Shown here one piece after another: positions 1 through 9,467 of a stretch of DNA of 39,912 nt; within the stretch, counting starts at the first letter, position 1; each line of letters opens with the position of its first letter. The stretch lies in assembly GCA_016987375.1 (NCBI GenBank), contig PJRA01000297.1, positions 18,577-58,488 of the forward strand. Reading direction: 5' to 3'. The notes below the pieces were generated by a model. It saw nothing but the letters and a program-made list of their open reading frames with translations. It made no database searches and was not told where the DNA came from. Origin of the DNA: Brachionus koreanus. Its lineage: Eukaryota; Rotifera; Eurotatoria; Ploima; Brachionidae. A program made the translations under genes and the position numbers.

Positions 1-189
1 TTTTTAATTTTTAAATAATCATTTTGATTTAAATTTAAATTCAATACTTAAAAATGCAATCTTTTATTTATGACTTAAAATATTACTAGCATCATCTATT
101 TTACTTTTTAAATTGTGTAAGAATTATGAAAATTAATTGTTCTAAGATGATGATTACTTTTTGCGAGGAACAAGTCTCTCGTGACGAGC

Positions 190-424
190 TTAACACTCAA
201 AACTCGGAGGGGTTTTTTCGACCCTTTGGGTACCTTTTCTTTTTACTTATTATTCCATGAAAATAAGCATATTTTTCAACAAAAATTGATTAATTTAGAT
301 TTTTTTTTATTTTAGATTTCTGTTTGAAAAAAAAATTCAAAAATTACTATATTTATTAATTTGAAAACAAATAAAAGATTTAATATCAAGCGTTAAAAGA
401 ACCCTTCCGGATTTTGAGTGTTAA
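190..424. mobile_element. piggyBac-type miniature element (MITE) with TTAA target sites
   Basis: A 227-bp non-coding element (194-420) is bounded by TTAA at 190-193 and 421-424. Its ends are inverted repeats: the left starts CACTCAAAACTCGGAGGGG, and the right, read on the other strand, starts CACTCAAAATCCGGAAGGG. TTAA duplication is the hallmark of piggyBac transposition. There is no open frame, so it would depend on a transposase from elsewhere. A second element at 36,234 and a decayed piggyBac transposase at 33.5 kb begin with the same TTAACACT core. Family assignment is inferred from TTAA plus these ends. Confidence 0.7.
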
Positions 425-672
425 TAAGTAGGAGTGTATAATAAAATAATTAAGAAGTGCATGGTAAATCACATACAAAATTTCATTTTTCAAAAAATAT
501 TATTATTAATTAATAAAAATTGATTTATTAAGTTTACAAATCACTTGTTGGAAAAAAATTTTAACCAAAAAAATATGCCAATTAGAATTTGCTTATTTTT
601 CAACTGAAATTATTGAATTTTTTTTTAATTTCAAAAACGTAACATTTTTACAAGACTATTTCAATAGTAAAT

Positions 673-1695
673 GGCATCTTGGAGTTGATTATCAATTCAA
701 ACTATCATTTCAATTCAAAGAGCGTATCTTTTAATATTAAAATAAATCTTTAATTTAATTTAAATAATTTTAATGTAACACGGTAAACATGCTTTGTAAA
801 TTTAAGAAATAAATAATTTTTTAATTTGTAAGCTCTTAATTTCAAAAATATTTTAATTTTATCACTTATTTGGAATTTGATATTTGAATTTCATTTTTAA
901 ATTTAAATAAAATGCTAATTTACCAATACTTTTGAAATAGATTCAAAATATACTTCACAAAAAATTATTTTTTACTTTTAAATTTTTAAATTGATCTCAT
1001 CTAGTGTTGGGCAGCGGCCGGCCAAACGACGGCCGGATTAAAGTGGGAGGTTGGCCGGTCAATCTGAACGGCCAATTTTGACCGTGAATTGGCTGGCCGA
1101 TTTTTGACGGCCCGTATATTAGCCGGCCGTTTGTAGGCCATTTTTTTAAAAACCGGCCTTATTTTGGCCGGCTAGTTGAAGACCGACCGTATGTTGGCCG
1201 GCCGGCCACTATACGATCTTGAAAAAAAAACTTTAGTAAAGAGATTTCAAATTGATCAAATTTTTTTTAAAATCTGTTTACTTAAGTTTTTTTTTAAGAC
1301 CGTTTAGTGGCTGGCCAGTCTAAACACGATCGGCCGTTTAATGGCCGCTTAGTTGGCCGGCCGGTCTGTCAGTTGGCCGCCGTTTGGCCGGCCAGTCGCG
1401 GTCATAGACCTTCAAATCGACTGACCGCTTTTTGGCCGCTTAGACTACCGGTCACGGTCTCGGCTTTTTTTTATTTTGGCCGGTCACATGGCCTTTAGGC
1501 CAGCCCCCAACACTAATCTCATCAATAAGTTGAGAAAATATTTTTCAAAAATTATTTATTTCTGAAATTTACATAGCATGTTAACCGTGTTACATTAAGA
1601 GTTTTTAAATTAAATTAAAGATTAATTATAAAATCAAGCGATAAATTCTTTGAATTGAAATGATAGTTTGAATTGATCATAAGCTTCAAGATGCC
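673..1695. repeat. Foldback inverted repeat, interrupted by a hAT element
   Basis: Two arms of about 150 bp, roughly 673-823 and 1545-1695, are imperfect reverse complements of each other. Landmarks are GGCATCTTGG on the left against AAGATGCC on the right, shared stretches around CAATTCAAACTATCATTTC, and AATGTAACACGG against CCGTGTTACATT. The arms are AT-rich like the background, while the loop holds the GC-rich element at 1002-1515. This looks like an old foldback/MITE that later received a second insertion. No transposase or terminal duplication for the older element could be defined. Confidence 0.7.
994..1523. mobile_element. Non-autonomous hAT-type element with exact 8-bp target-site duplication
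   Basis: The element spans 1002-1515. It begins TAGTGTTGGGCAGC, and its right end read in reverse begins TAGTGTTGGGGGCT, giving a perfect 10-bp terminal inverted repeat. The same 8 bases, ATCTCATC, lie immediately outside both ends (994-1001 and 1516-1523). An 8-bp duplication with such termini is typical of the hAT superfamily. The interior is strikingly GC-rich for this window, with at least four GGCCGGCC octamers and many GGCCG/CGGCC motifs in both orientations, plausibly sub-terminal transposase-binding repeats. A 63-codon open frame inside (1307-1498) is repeat translation, not a gene. Confidence 0.85.
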
Positions 1696-2038
1696 TAGGA
1701 AATACATAATATTAAACCATTTGTAGTCAAATATGAGTAAAGTTTTTCTCATTAGTAAAAAAACTTAATAAAAATTCATCAAAAATTAATTTAGAGCACT
1801 AAAACTTTTTAAAGCTTTTTAAACAAAAAAAATTTTTTTTTTTTCAAATTTAATTCTAAATTTATAAACTTTTATTCAACAATGAAACAAAAAAAATTCA
1901 ATTTTACAAGCTTTTTTCAGAATATTTTGTATTTTTTTTTTGTAGAAGTTTAAGACAAAAAAAAAAAGAAAAAAATAATAATAATTATAATAATAGTAGT
2001 AGTAGTAATGAAATAAAATTACACAAAACCAACTAAGT

Positions 2039-5000
2039 CTATTTTAACAGGTCTTGGTACTCTCTTTCGACAATGAACTGATCGTCATCGTCATACACAT
2101 CGTCAATCTCTCCCTCTTCACTCTCGTCCCGTTTTCCATTCTCTTTGCGCTTCTTTTTCGACGGCTTCAAGTCCTCACTCGACTTGTTTCTTCGTTTAGT
2201 ACTTGACTTTTTCTTTTTCTTACGTTTAAGCTCATCATCACTCTCTTCGCCCTCTTCCCTTTCGCCCAACAAAGCCTTTACACTATTGTGAATACTAACA
2301 CAATCGTCATAAGTCAACGAACCATCATCGTTGACTATTTGATCGAGCAGACCTGCCAGTGTCATTTTAAGATCGTCATCGGACTCGTCCAACTGGTCCA
2401 TGTGCGCTTCGAGCACATTTTTCAGCATTTGTTTAATAGAGTCAAAATTTTCCGGCTCACTCTCGCTTGTGTGCTTCTTTCTCTTGTGTTTTTTCGACGA
2501 CTTTTTCGACCTGTGCCGTTTAGACTCTTTGTCTTTTCGCTTGGACCTAGACTCGTTTATAATCGAGTCCAAATCTTCATCTAAATCGTAATTGTACGCG
2601 TTGTCGTCTAAATCATAAGCAGCATCGTCATCCATCTCTTCATCCTCGTCCAAATAGCTCGGATAGTCGTCTGGATACTGTTGATTGAATTGAAACTGTG
2701 GCGGCAAATGAGTGGGCACTGGACCGAGCAGAGATTGTCCTTGAGTTTGAAATGGTTGTGCAACGTTCTGAAAAGGAGCAGCTGTCTGAGAAACCATGTT
2801 GTATCCGATGCCAGATGGAGCCATCGGAGGGTATACTCCAGCAGGACGATTTATTACACCAGTAGGAGCAATTGGTGCATTCACGGGCATCCTCACGCCA
2901 GGAGGATAAGCATATGTGTTTGGTCCAGTGACAGGCATGAAACCTGGTCGAACATTCGGCGGAAGGCTCGGTGTGGGCAATAGACCTTGACCTACTTGGG
3001 TACTGGGTGGAATTTGAGGCCTAATCTGAGCTAGATTGGTCAAGTTCGAAGAAGTCTTGGGCATGCTTGGAGCCGTTTTTTCCTCTGATTGCACCGGATG
3101 AACTGATGGTGCCACAGTTGTGTCTGTTTTTATTTTTCGCGCTAATTTATTGCTGATTGCCATTTGTTGTTTTTGTAAATCGGTCAATTGTGAAGCAGTA
3201 CTTTGAAGTGTAGTGACCTCGGACGGACTTGATCCTCCAAATTGATCATTTGTCTTTATTTTAATACTGATTGATTTTTTGACAAAATTTTTGAATCCAG
3301 CTGCTGCCATTGTACTGGCTGATTTGGACACTTGAGCTGTTTTGTCTTCTTTGCCAGGCTGGCTTGTTTGACTGTCCTCGTTTGACTCGTACTGGCCCGT
3401 TTCTTCATTTTGTTTGAGCGATTCGGCTCCGATCGGCCGAAATTTCGACTCCTGACTGATCGATTTTGTTTTTTTGAGCGCGAAGCTGCGTTCCGAATCC
3501 GATCGGACAGAACTGTTGTCTTCGTCTTCGCTTGACTCGTCTGTGCCCGATGAAGACAGCATTGGTTGATCTGGCAAAAGTAAAATTAAGGATTATTTTT
3601 TTCCCACATGAGAAATAGTTTGTGTGTAATGGTGTACCTGATAGCAGACAAAATATTCGTTTTTTGGACATACATTCGAGTGCCTCTAGACATCGTTCTT
3701 TTATGTCGCTTAATTGTTTAGTCTAGTTGTAAAACAAGATTAAATGATTAAGTGATAAGTATATGAAGTTAGGAGATTAGCCGTGAAATAGATAGATTTG
3801 GAAAATAGTTTCTTTTTTTTTAAAGATTCGGAAAATAATGACAAAAAAAATTTTTTTTATTTTTCAAATTTCAATCAAAACCAACAACTATTTTATTTTA
3901 TTTTCATTTGATTATTTATTTTTTCTAATTTAATAAAATCTAAAAAAAAATAGAAAATATTTCATTTTATAAATTATCAAATTAATCTCCAACTCAGCTG
4001 AAAATGAAAAGCTCGGTCTCGTATCATTTGAAAAAAATATTCAAATTGATTACTTTTGCTTTTTGTTTTTTTTTTTTAATTATATTTACTAAAATTAACA
4101 TAAATAAAAATTTAGTAGAAAATTTAAATTTCAAAATTGTCAATTATTAGCACTTAATCAATATTCCATTGTTGTGTCACAAAAAAATTTCTTAAAATTA
4201 AAATTTATTTTTCGGAATTATTCTAAAATGTATAAATGCTATCTATTGTTATTGTATGTTGTCTATTATTATAATATATTATCTATAATTATTATCTTTT
4301 ATTATAATATGTTATCTATAATAATTATCTTTTATTATCATATATTATCTATTATTATTATCTGTTATTATAATTTTTTCAATGAAAAAATATTCATCGA
4401 AATATCGAAAAGAGTTTGTTGAATTTAAAAAAAAAATAAAAAATAACTAAAATTGACAAATATGACTTGGGTAAAATTGATTAGCACTTGACTGATTTTC
4501 TATAGAATATTGTGAGAAAACAAAAAAAAACTAAATAATTTATTCATGTTAATTTTATAATTCTAGAAATAATATAATTGATGAACGTAAACAGGAAATT
4601 TTGATTTTTTTTTTAAATGAAACCGAGCTTAATAAAATTTTAGATAAAAAAAATTACCTTTAATATGTCAGGCAGCATTGCTTTAAGCTTACTGCCTTTT
4701 ATACACCGGAACATTTCATTGAGCATGCGTTCTCGGTCTTTAATATAAGAACCGATTGGTTTTAAGTGTTCTTTTAAATCGAGCATGCTACTATCCGAGT
4801 CAGTGTGTCCATTACGGGCATCGTTGTTAAACTTGGCAACTTTTTTGCGTCTAGCTCGTTTTTCTGTTGCATTGCTTAGCGAGCTGGACGACGATTCGGA
4901 ACTAGTCGATTCCGAACCGGACGAACTGGACTCTGACTCGTTCAAAGCCGGCTGTATTTGTCCATCTTCAAGCACGTCGTCCATTTTTTTCCTGCTCTTT

Positions 5001-6346
5001 TTATCCGCATCGGACTCGGACGACGAGCTCGAAGGCGAAGACAATTTCTTTTTTTTTTTATTTTTTTTCTTTTTTTTTGGCTTTTCAACTGCAGCAGCAG
5101 CAGTCTCTTCGCCTTTGTCTTCATTAAGGCCAATTGACTTTTGAAACACAAGAGGAAGATTATTAGTCGGATGTTGCTTTATAAACCGACTATAATACGT
5201 ATTTGTTTTGACTCGCTTTTGAAACACTTTTTGCTTATTATTCGGCTCGAATATATTTCGGCCGAGTAGGCGATAATTGGGAAATTTTTTATTATTCAAA
5301 AGCATCGACATTTGTTCCGGATTTAATTGACTTTGTTGTCTAAGCTTGAGCAATTGTTGATACTTAAGCTTTTTTTGCTGATAGTCTTGAATAAGCTGTT
5401 GGTGTTTTTCGAGAGTGCGTTTTTGTTCATCACTTAGAACGTACTCGCGTCCCTCTGCAGAAGCGTTTGCTATTGCAGTGGTTATTTCGCACACTAATTC
5501 TGTGAGCTCAGGATCAACGGTCGACGGAGACTTGGGCTCTTCGAGCACTTCATTGCTTTCGGTTTCTTTGGGCTCGTCTTTTTTGGCCTTGTAAGCAGAC
5601 GGGTGTCGCATGCCTGAATAGTAAGAGTCGGCCTCTTCGGCAGGATAGTATCTGGGCCGGGGGAACTTGCTGAATTTTGGCATGTAGCCTTGAGGCGGCG
5701 GATAGTAGGGCATGCTGGGATGCGCCGGCGGTGGATAGCGCATGCCCGGGTACATGTGTCGATATCGTGACGGGGCCGGACCGGCCGGGTAGTAGCTCGA
5801 GGGGTAGGGTGCGCCTTTGGAGCGGTACGGGTCGGGCGATCGTGACGGCGACCGTGATCTGGAGCGTGATCGCGAGCCGTAGCCGTGATAGTAGTCGTAA
5901 TAATGGTACGAGTAGTTGTAGTAGCGGCTAGGACTGATTGACCTTGACCTTGAGCGAGGAGCAATCCTTGGTGGTGGTGTACGTGACTTTTTTTTGCGAG
6001 ATTCCTTGTTTTTGGACTTTTCTTTAGGTGGTGACGATTTTTTTGTCTTCAGTGTTTCGCTTTTTTTCGAGCTTTTCGACTCGGTTTTTCGGGTCCGTGA
6101 CCGACTGCGGCTTTTGGCGCGGTTTTTGGCCGGCTTTGAGCGTAGCGGTGACGGCGATATGGACGAGCGTCGGTCGTTGGTCACCGTTATTTTAAGTCGC
6201 TTGGAAGAAGCGGCCACCGGAGTTGGCTCTTTTTTGACCACACGCGAAGAGACTGATTTCTGCTTGGACTTGTAGTCATAGTCATAATCGTACTCATACT
6301 CATGTTTTGATGAACTCCTATGATGTACTCGACGTATATCTGTCAT
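2039..6346 (-). CDS. CAAP1: CAAP1-domain protein with RS-rich N-terminus (three exons)
   Basis: Three minus-strand exons join in frame: 6346-4658 (563 codons, start MTDIRRVHH with a stop just upstream), 3722-3638 and 3570-2039. The introns (4657-3723 and 3637-3571) have GT...AG ends, and phases 0 and 1 match exactly, giving about 1101 aa. The CAAP1 (caspase activity and apoptosis inhibitor 1) domain spans the junctions at about residues 530-592: LKPIGSYIKDRERML, then KLKAMLPDILK, then exon 2 with LSDIKERCLEALECMSKKR. Before it lie RS/SR-rich stretches (residues 30-180), a Tyr/Pro-rich part and a Gln-rich helix near 300-345. After it come acidic serine runs, a Pro/Met-rich middle and a Lys/Glu-rich C-terminus ending EREYQDLLK. 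Vertebrate CAAP1 is far shorter (about 360 aa) and lacks the RS region, so a nuclear, splicing-related role is only inferred. A polyA signal AATAAA lies on this strand at 1876-1871. Confidence 0.75.
4236..4376. repeat. Degenerate ATTATCTATTATTATAATAT tandem repeat in CAAP1 intron 1
   Basis: Intron 1 of the minus-strand CAAP1-like gene contains about five degenerate copies of a roughly 30-bp A/T unit built from TTATCTATAATTATTATC. The rest of the 935-bp intron is simple A/T sequence with no recognisable coding. An 82-codon plus-strand frame over this repeat is low-complexity translation and is not called as a gene. Confidence 0.6.
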
Positions 6347-6816
6347 TTAGGGTTTTAATTTAGAATAGTCAATTAATAGAAGAGAAAAAAATTAAAGAAA
6401 AATTTTTCTTTAAATTAGATAATGTTTTATTTTTTTTATTGGTATGTATGTATGTGTGTATGTGTGAGCGCGCTCTGATGTTTTTTTTTTACTTAAAGTT
6501 TTCTTTGTTCACGCAGTTAGTTATGACTTTCGCTATTCTTAAAATTGAACAAATTTTTCAAAGCTGTGTTTATTATCAACCATTTTTATTTTTATTTAGC
6601 TTATATACAATTTTCTTTTTTTATTAATATATTAATATATATACGCCAGTTTCTGAATTATTTGAAATAATTAATTATTATTAAGGTAGTGAAAGTAATT
6701 TTGTCTTTTAATTTTTATTTTATTCATTTTTAACACACATTAAAATTTAAATAAAATACATTTATCATTTGTATCTAATTATTAAGTTTAAGAAAAAATC
6801 AAGAGAAAGAGATATA
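6347..6816. other. Upstream region of CAAP1-like gene, AT-rich, with short GTAT/GTGT microsatellite
   Basis: This is the presumed 5' flank of the minus-strand gene. A short (GTAT)n/(GTGT)n microsatellite lies at 6442-6467, and TATTAATATATATA sequence at about 6625-6640. No gene is visible. No clear TATA box at a fixed distance from a start could be chosen in such AT-rich DNA. Confidence 0.4.
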
Positions 6817-7370
6817 CAGTATTATGAAAAAGTTATGAAACGAGTTGAATAATCCTTCTAATAACGTGTTAAACCGCCATTATTTTTTCAAACACCCACT
6901 AATTCTTTTTAGCATTGAGACCACTAAGCTCTCTAAAATGGATTTTGATATATTATTTAGAATACTTGAGACGATTTCCTCAAGCTCATCATAAGAACAA
7001 CGCAAACCTTGGCTATTGTTTTGCGATCTCTAAATTTAGATGCAATTCATGTCTGGACTGTTTGCAGACCAAGATAAGACTTGAATATTTAGCTCTTGAA
7101 ACCATTCCTTCACTATTTTGGCACAATGACAAGGGCCATTGTTTTGCTGAAATATGAAGGTATCTTCTTCACTCAACAGATCATTACCAAACGGACTAAT
7201 TGGCGGTCATCTTTAAAAGTAGAAATCTCAGGTCTTCTAGATCTTGGACGATCGTCGTATGAATTTGTTTGATTATGTCGATCATTAATAATCTGTATGC
7301 ATAATTTGGACCTATTTAGATCATTACCTATCTCGACATATAATTTTCCATTTGACGAAGAAAAACAACC
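6817..7370 (-). pseudogene. Internally deleted Tc1-type transposase relic
   Basis: Read on the minus strand from about 7370, an HTH segment appears (EIGNDLNRSKLCIQIINDRH, then SYDDRPRSRRPEIS and DDRQLVRLV), matching the N-terminal DNA-binding part of Tc1 transposases. It jumps, with a stop, straight into the C-terminal catalytic part: FQQNNGPCHCAKIVKEWF, then SWSANSPDMN. The tail ends in GGLTRY and a stop at 6858. In intact Tc1 proteins about 100 or more residues separate these blocks, so this copy carries a large internal deletion plus frameshifts. TACAGTATTATG at 6815-6826 is a plausible TA-flanked terminal repeat. The upstream end is cut by the foldback element at 7400. Confidence 0.75.
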
Positions 7371-7399
7371 TTTATTATTTTGCCCTCTTTACGGAATGA

Positions 7400-8020
7400 T
7401 GAAACTTTACAGCCTTATTTAAAGTGTATCTTATTTAAGCTTTTTTATCTCAGAATTTTATGAAACAAATTTACTCGATCGACACATTTTCTGATAGAGA
7501 AATAAATACACTATATTCTGAGATGGTTATCTTAAAAAAAAAAATTGAGAAATTTTTTCGGAAAAAAATCTCCTAAAAGCATATTTTTCATGTAAAACAA
7601 AGACAGCTCATCTACAACATTTAAAAATAAAAAATTCATTGATATAATTAATTGAATATATTTTTTCTGAGTAATATTTCAAAAAAAAATTTTTTTTAAA
7701 AGAATGGACACTTTCTGAGCGATTATAAAAAATTTTAAACTAAATAGATAAAAAAAATAAAACCATAGTTTTGTTCAGAATTTTGTCTAGTTTTAGAATT
7801 TGTATAAAAATATAAAGGTAAAAGGGTTTGGAACAAAGTAGATCCAGAAAAAGTTAAAAAATGTCAAAATTTTTTCAATTTTTTTTAAGATAACCATCTC
7901 AGAATATAGTGTATTTAATTCTCTATCAGAAAATGTGTCGATCGAGTAAATTTGTTTCATAAAATTCTGAGATAAAAAAGCTTAAATAAGATACACTTTA
8001 AATAAGGCTGTAAAGTTTCA
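7400..8020. mobile_element. Foldback / MITE-like element with ~150-bp inverted repeats
   Basis: The left arm (about 7400-7557) and right arm (about 7870-8020) are nearly perfect reverse complements. The left starts TGAAACTTTACAGCCTTATT and the right ends AATAAGGCTGTAAAGTTTCA. Shared internal blocks include CGATCGACACATTTTCTGAT and ATATTCTGAGATGGTTATC. The roughly 310-bp loop has no coding potential. The high identity of the arms suggests a fairly recent element. I could not fix a target-site duplication, so the superfamily is open. Confidence 0.75.
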
Positions 8021-8394
8021 GACCCCCCTAGCCAAAAAAGTAAAATTTTTGGGTGAAATGAGGTCGAAATCCATATCCGAAGATAGTGTGGAAGTTATGC
8101 ATCGCGCGAACTTTACCATTGACTCTTTTAATCAATTGAAAATTTAAAATTTAAACATATATTAAAAATTATTTTTTAAAATTAAAAGGCGGATTCAAGC
8201 TGTCCAAAATGACACAATAAAAATTTGATTTCTTAGCAATATTTTTTTTTGGAAAAATTTTTTTTGTCTAATATTCTTGAAATCCCGACAGTAAAAATAA
8301 ATTTTTATACAATAAAAAGTAAGGAATTTACTTAAAATTTCGTCTTTTTTTTTTAAATATTTTTTTTATATTTTATTAGTTAAATTTAATAAAG

Positions 8395-8600
8395 GAATCA
8401 ACTAAAGTCTCAAAACAAAACATGGTAGCCGAAGATACGAGTTGAGGAGAAATAGCTATTGTCTTACTCGTAAAAAAATAAAGAACTATCTTCCGAGATT
8501 TAACTTTTTTACCAAATAGAGTCGAAAATGGATGGAATAAACTTCCGGAAGATGCAGTAAATGCAAAGGGTTTCAAAGCGAAGTTTAGAATACTACTACT
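8395..8600 (+). pseudogene. 3' tail of a non-LTR (CR1/jockey-like) reverse transcriptase ORF, relic
   Basis: A plus-strand reading gives RYELRRNSYCLTRKKIKNYL, then RFNFFTNRVENGWNKLPEDA, then VNAKGFKAKFRILLLN. The pattern R-x-x-x-F-F-x-x-R-V-x-x-x-W-N-x-L-P is the common C-terminal tail of CR1-like LINE polyproteins. Only this end survives, as expected for a 5'-truncated insertion. Related tails occur at 19,760 (minus) and 38,557 (plus). The open frame on the other strand here is a shadow. Confidence 0.55.
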
Positions 8601-9011
8601 TAATAGGGAAATTAAAAGAAAAAAAATTTTTTCGTAAATTTACCAAATTTTACTTAAAAAACAGTTATCTTAGTACAACTGTACATATTTTCATCATATA
8701 TTTTTAATTAGTTAAGTATTTAGAGATTTAAATAATTTTTATTTAAATATAGACATATTTATTTGGGTTTTAATTTTTTAATATTTTTTGGTTATCAAGT
8801 AGAACGCTAGAATCTATTTTGGATACATTATAAATAGCTTATTTAGTGCAAAATTCTTTTTTCTTCTACAAAATATGGAAAGTTATGAAGACTTTTGATA
8901 AATTAATGAAAAAGCAAATTTGATTTTTTTTTAATATAAAATTTTTTTATTATATCACTTTGGTATCACATAAAATTTTCATTTTTAATTGAATAAAGAG
9001 TAAAATCATGA

Positions 9012-9084
9012 GCCGAAATAGCTCAGTTGGGAGAGCGTTAGACTGAAGATCTAAAGGTCCTTGGTTCGATCCCGAGTTTCGGCA
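9012..9084 (+). tRNA. tRNA-Phe (anticodon GAA)
   Basis: A complete 73-nt tRNA is visible. The acceptor stem GCCGAAA pairs with TTTCGGC, the D stem is GCTC/GAGC, the anticodon stem TTAGA/TCTAA, and the anticodon loop CTGAAGA puts GAA at 9045-9047. The T stem CTTGG/CCGAG has one G-U pair, the T loop is TTCGATC and the discriminator is A. Internal A and B boxes are intact, and a T-run (Pol III terminator) follows within 2 bp. There is no intron and CCA is not encoded. An identical copy lies inverted at 14,741-14,813, on the other side of the MARF1-like gene. Confidence 0.97.
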
Positions 9085-9467
9085 CTTTTTTTCAAACTCA
9101 GTTTGATTTCAACTCTGTTTTTCTTTTTTATTTAAGTGATATTAATTTGTCATAGTTGGTTCGGCTTAGTTCAAGTTGAAGGAAAATTAAAAAAAAATTT
9201 TTAACAAAGGTCAATCAAATTAAAATTTTAGGCTTTGAAAACTTTAGTCTCTTCTGCACTGAATAACAAGTTTGTACACATGCAAAAATGATTTCATCAC
9301 TTGATTGTATGACTATTTAAAAAGTGTGCGTTTTTTTTTTCTATTTTAAAATTTAAATTTTAGTCAAGGTTAGACTAATTTAGCACTTTCTCTAACATAT
9401 TTATTTAAGCTCTCTACTAAATTGGTTTCACTTATTAAATTTAACCAAATTTACACAAAGCTTCAAA

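Noticed and set aside
1307..1498. 63-codon plus-strand ORF rich in GRPV/RPVCQ-type residues
   Set aside because: It is the translation of the GC-rich GGCC-type repeats inside the hAT miniature element and has no protein-like family features.
2039..3577. Treating 2039-3577 as an independent gene starting at its own codon
   Set aside because: The apparent start is not ATG and overlaps a splice acceptor (TTTTGCCAG). An 85-bp exon upstream joins it in frame to the 4658-6346 exon and completes the CAAP1 domain.
4236..4376. Possible CRISPR-like or satellite array
   Set aside because: The repeat units are degenerate, contiguous A/T sequence without spacers, inside a eukaryotic intron; it is simple-sequence repeat.
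4174..4422. 82-codon ORF of Y/I/L-rich sequence
   Set aside because: It reads through an A/T tandem repeat inside an intron of the minus-strand gene and is pure low-complexity.
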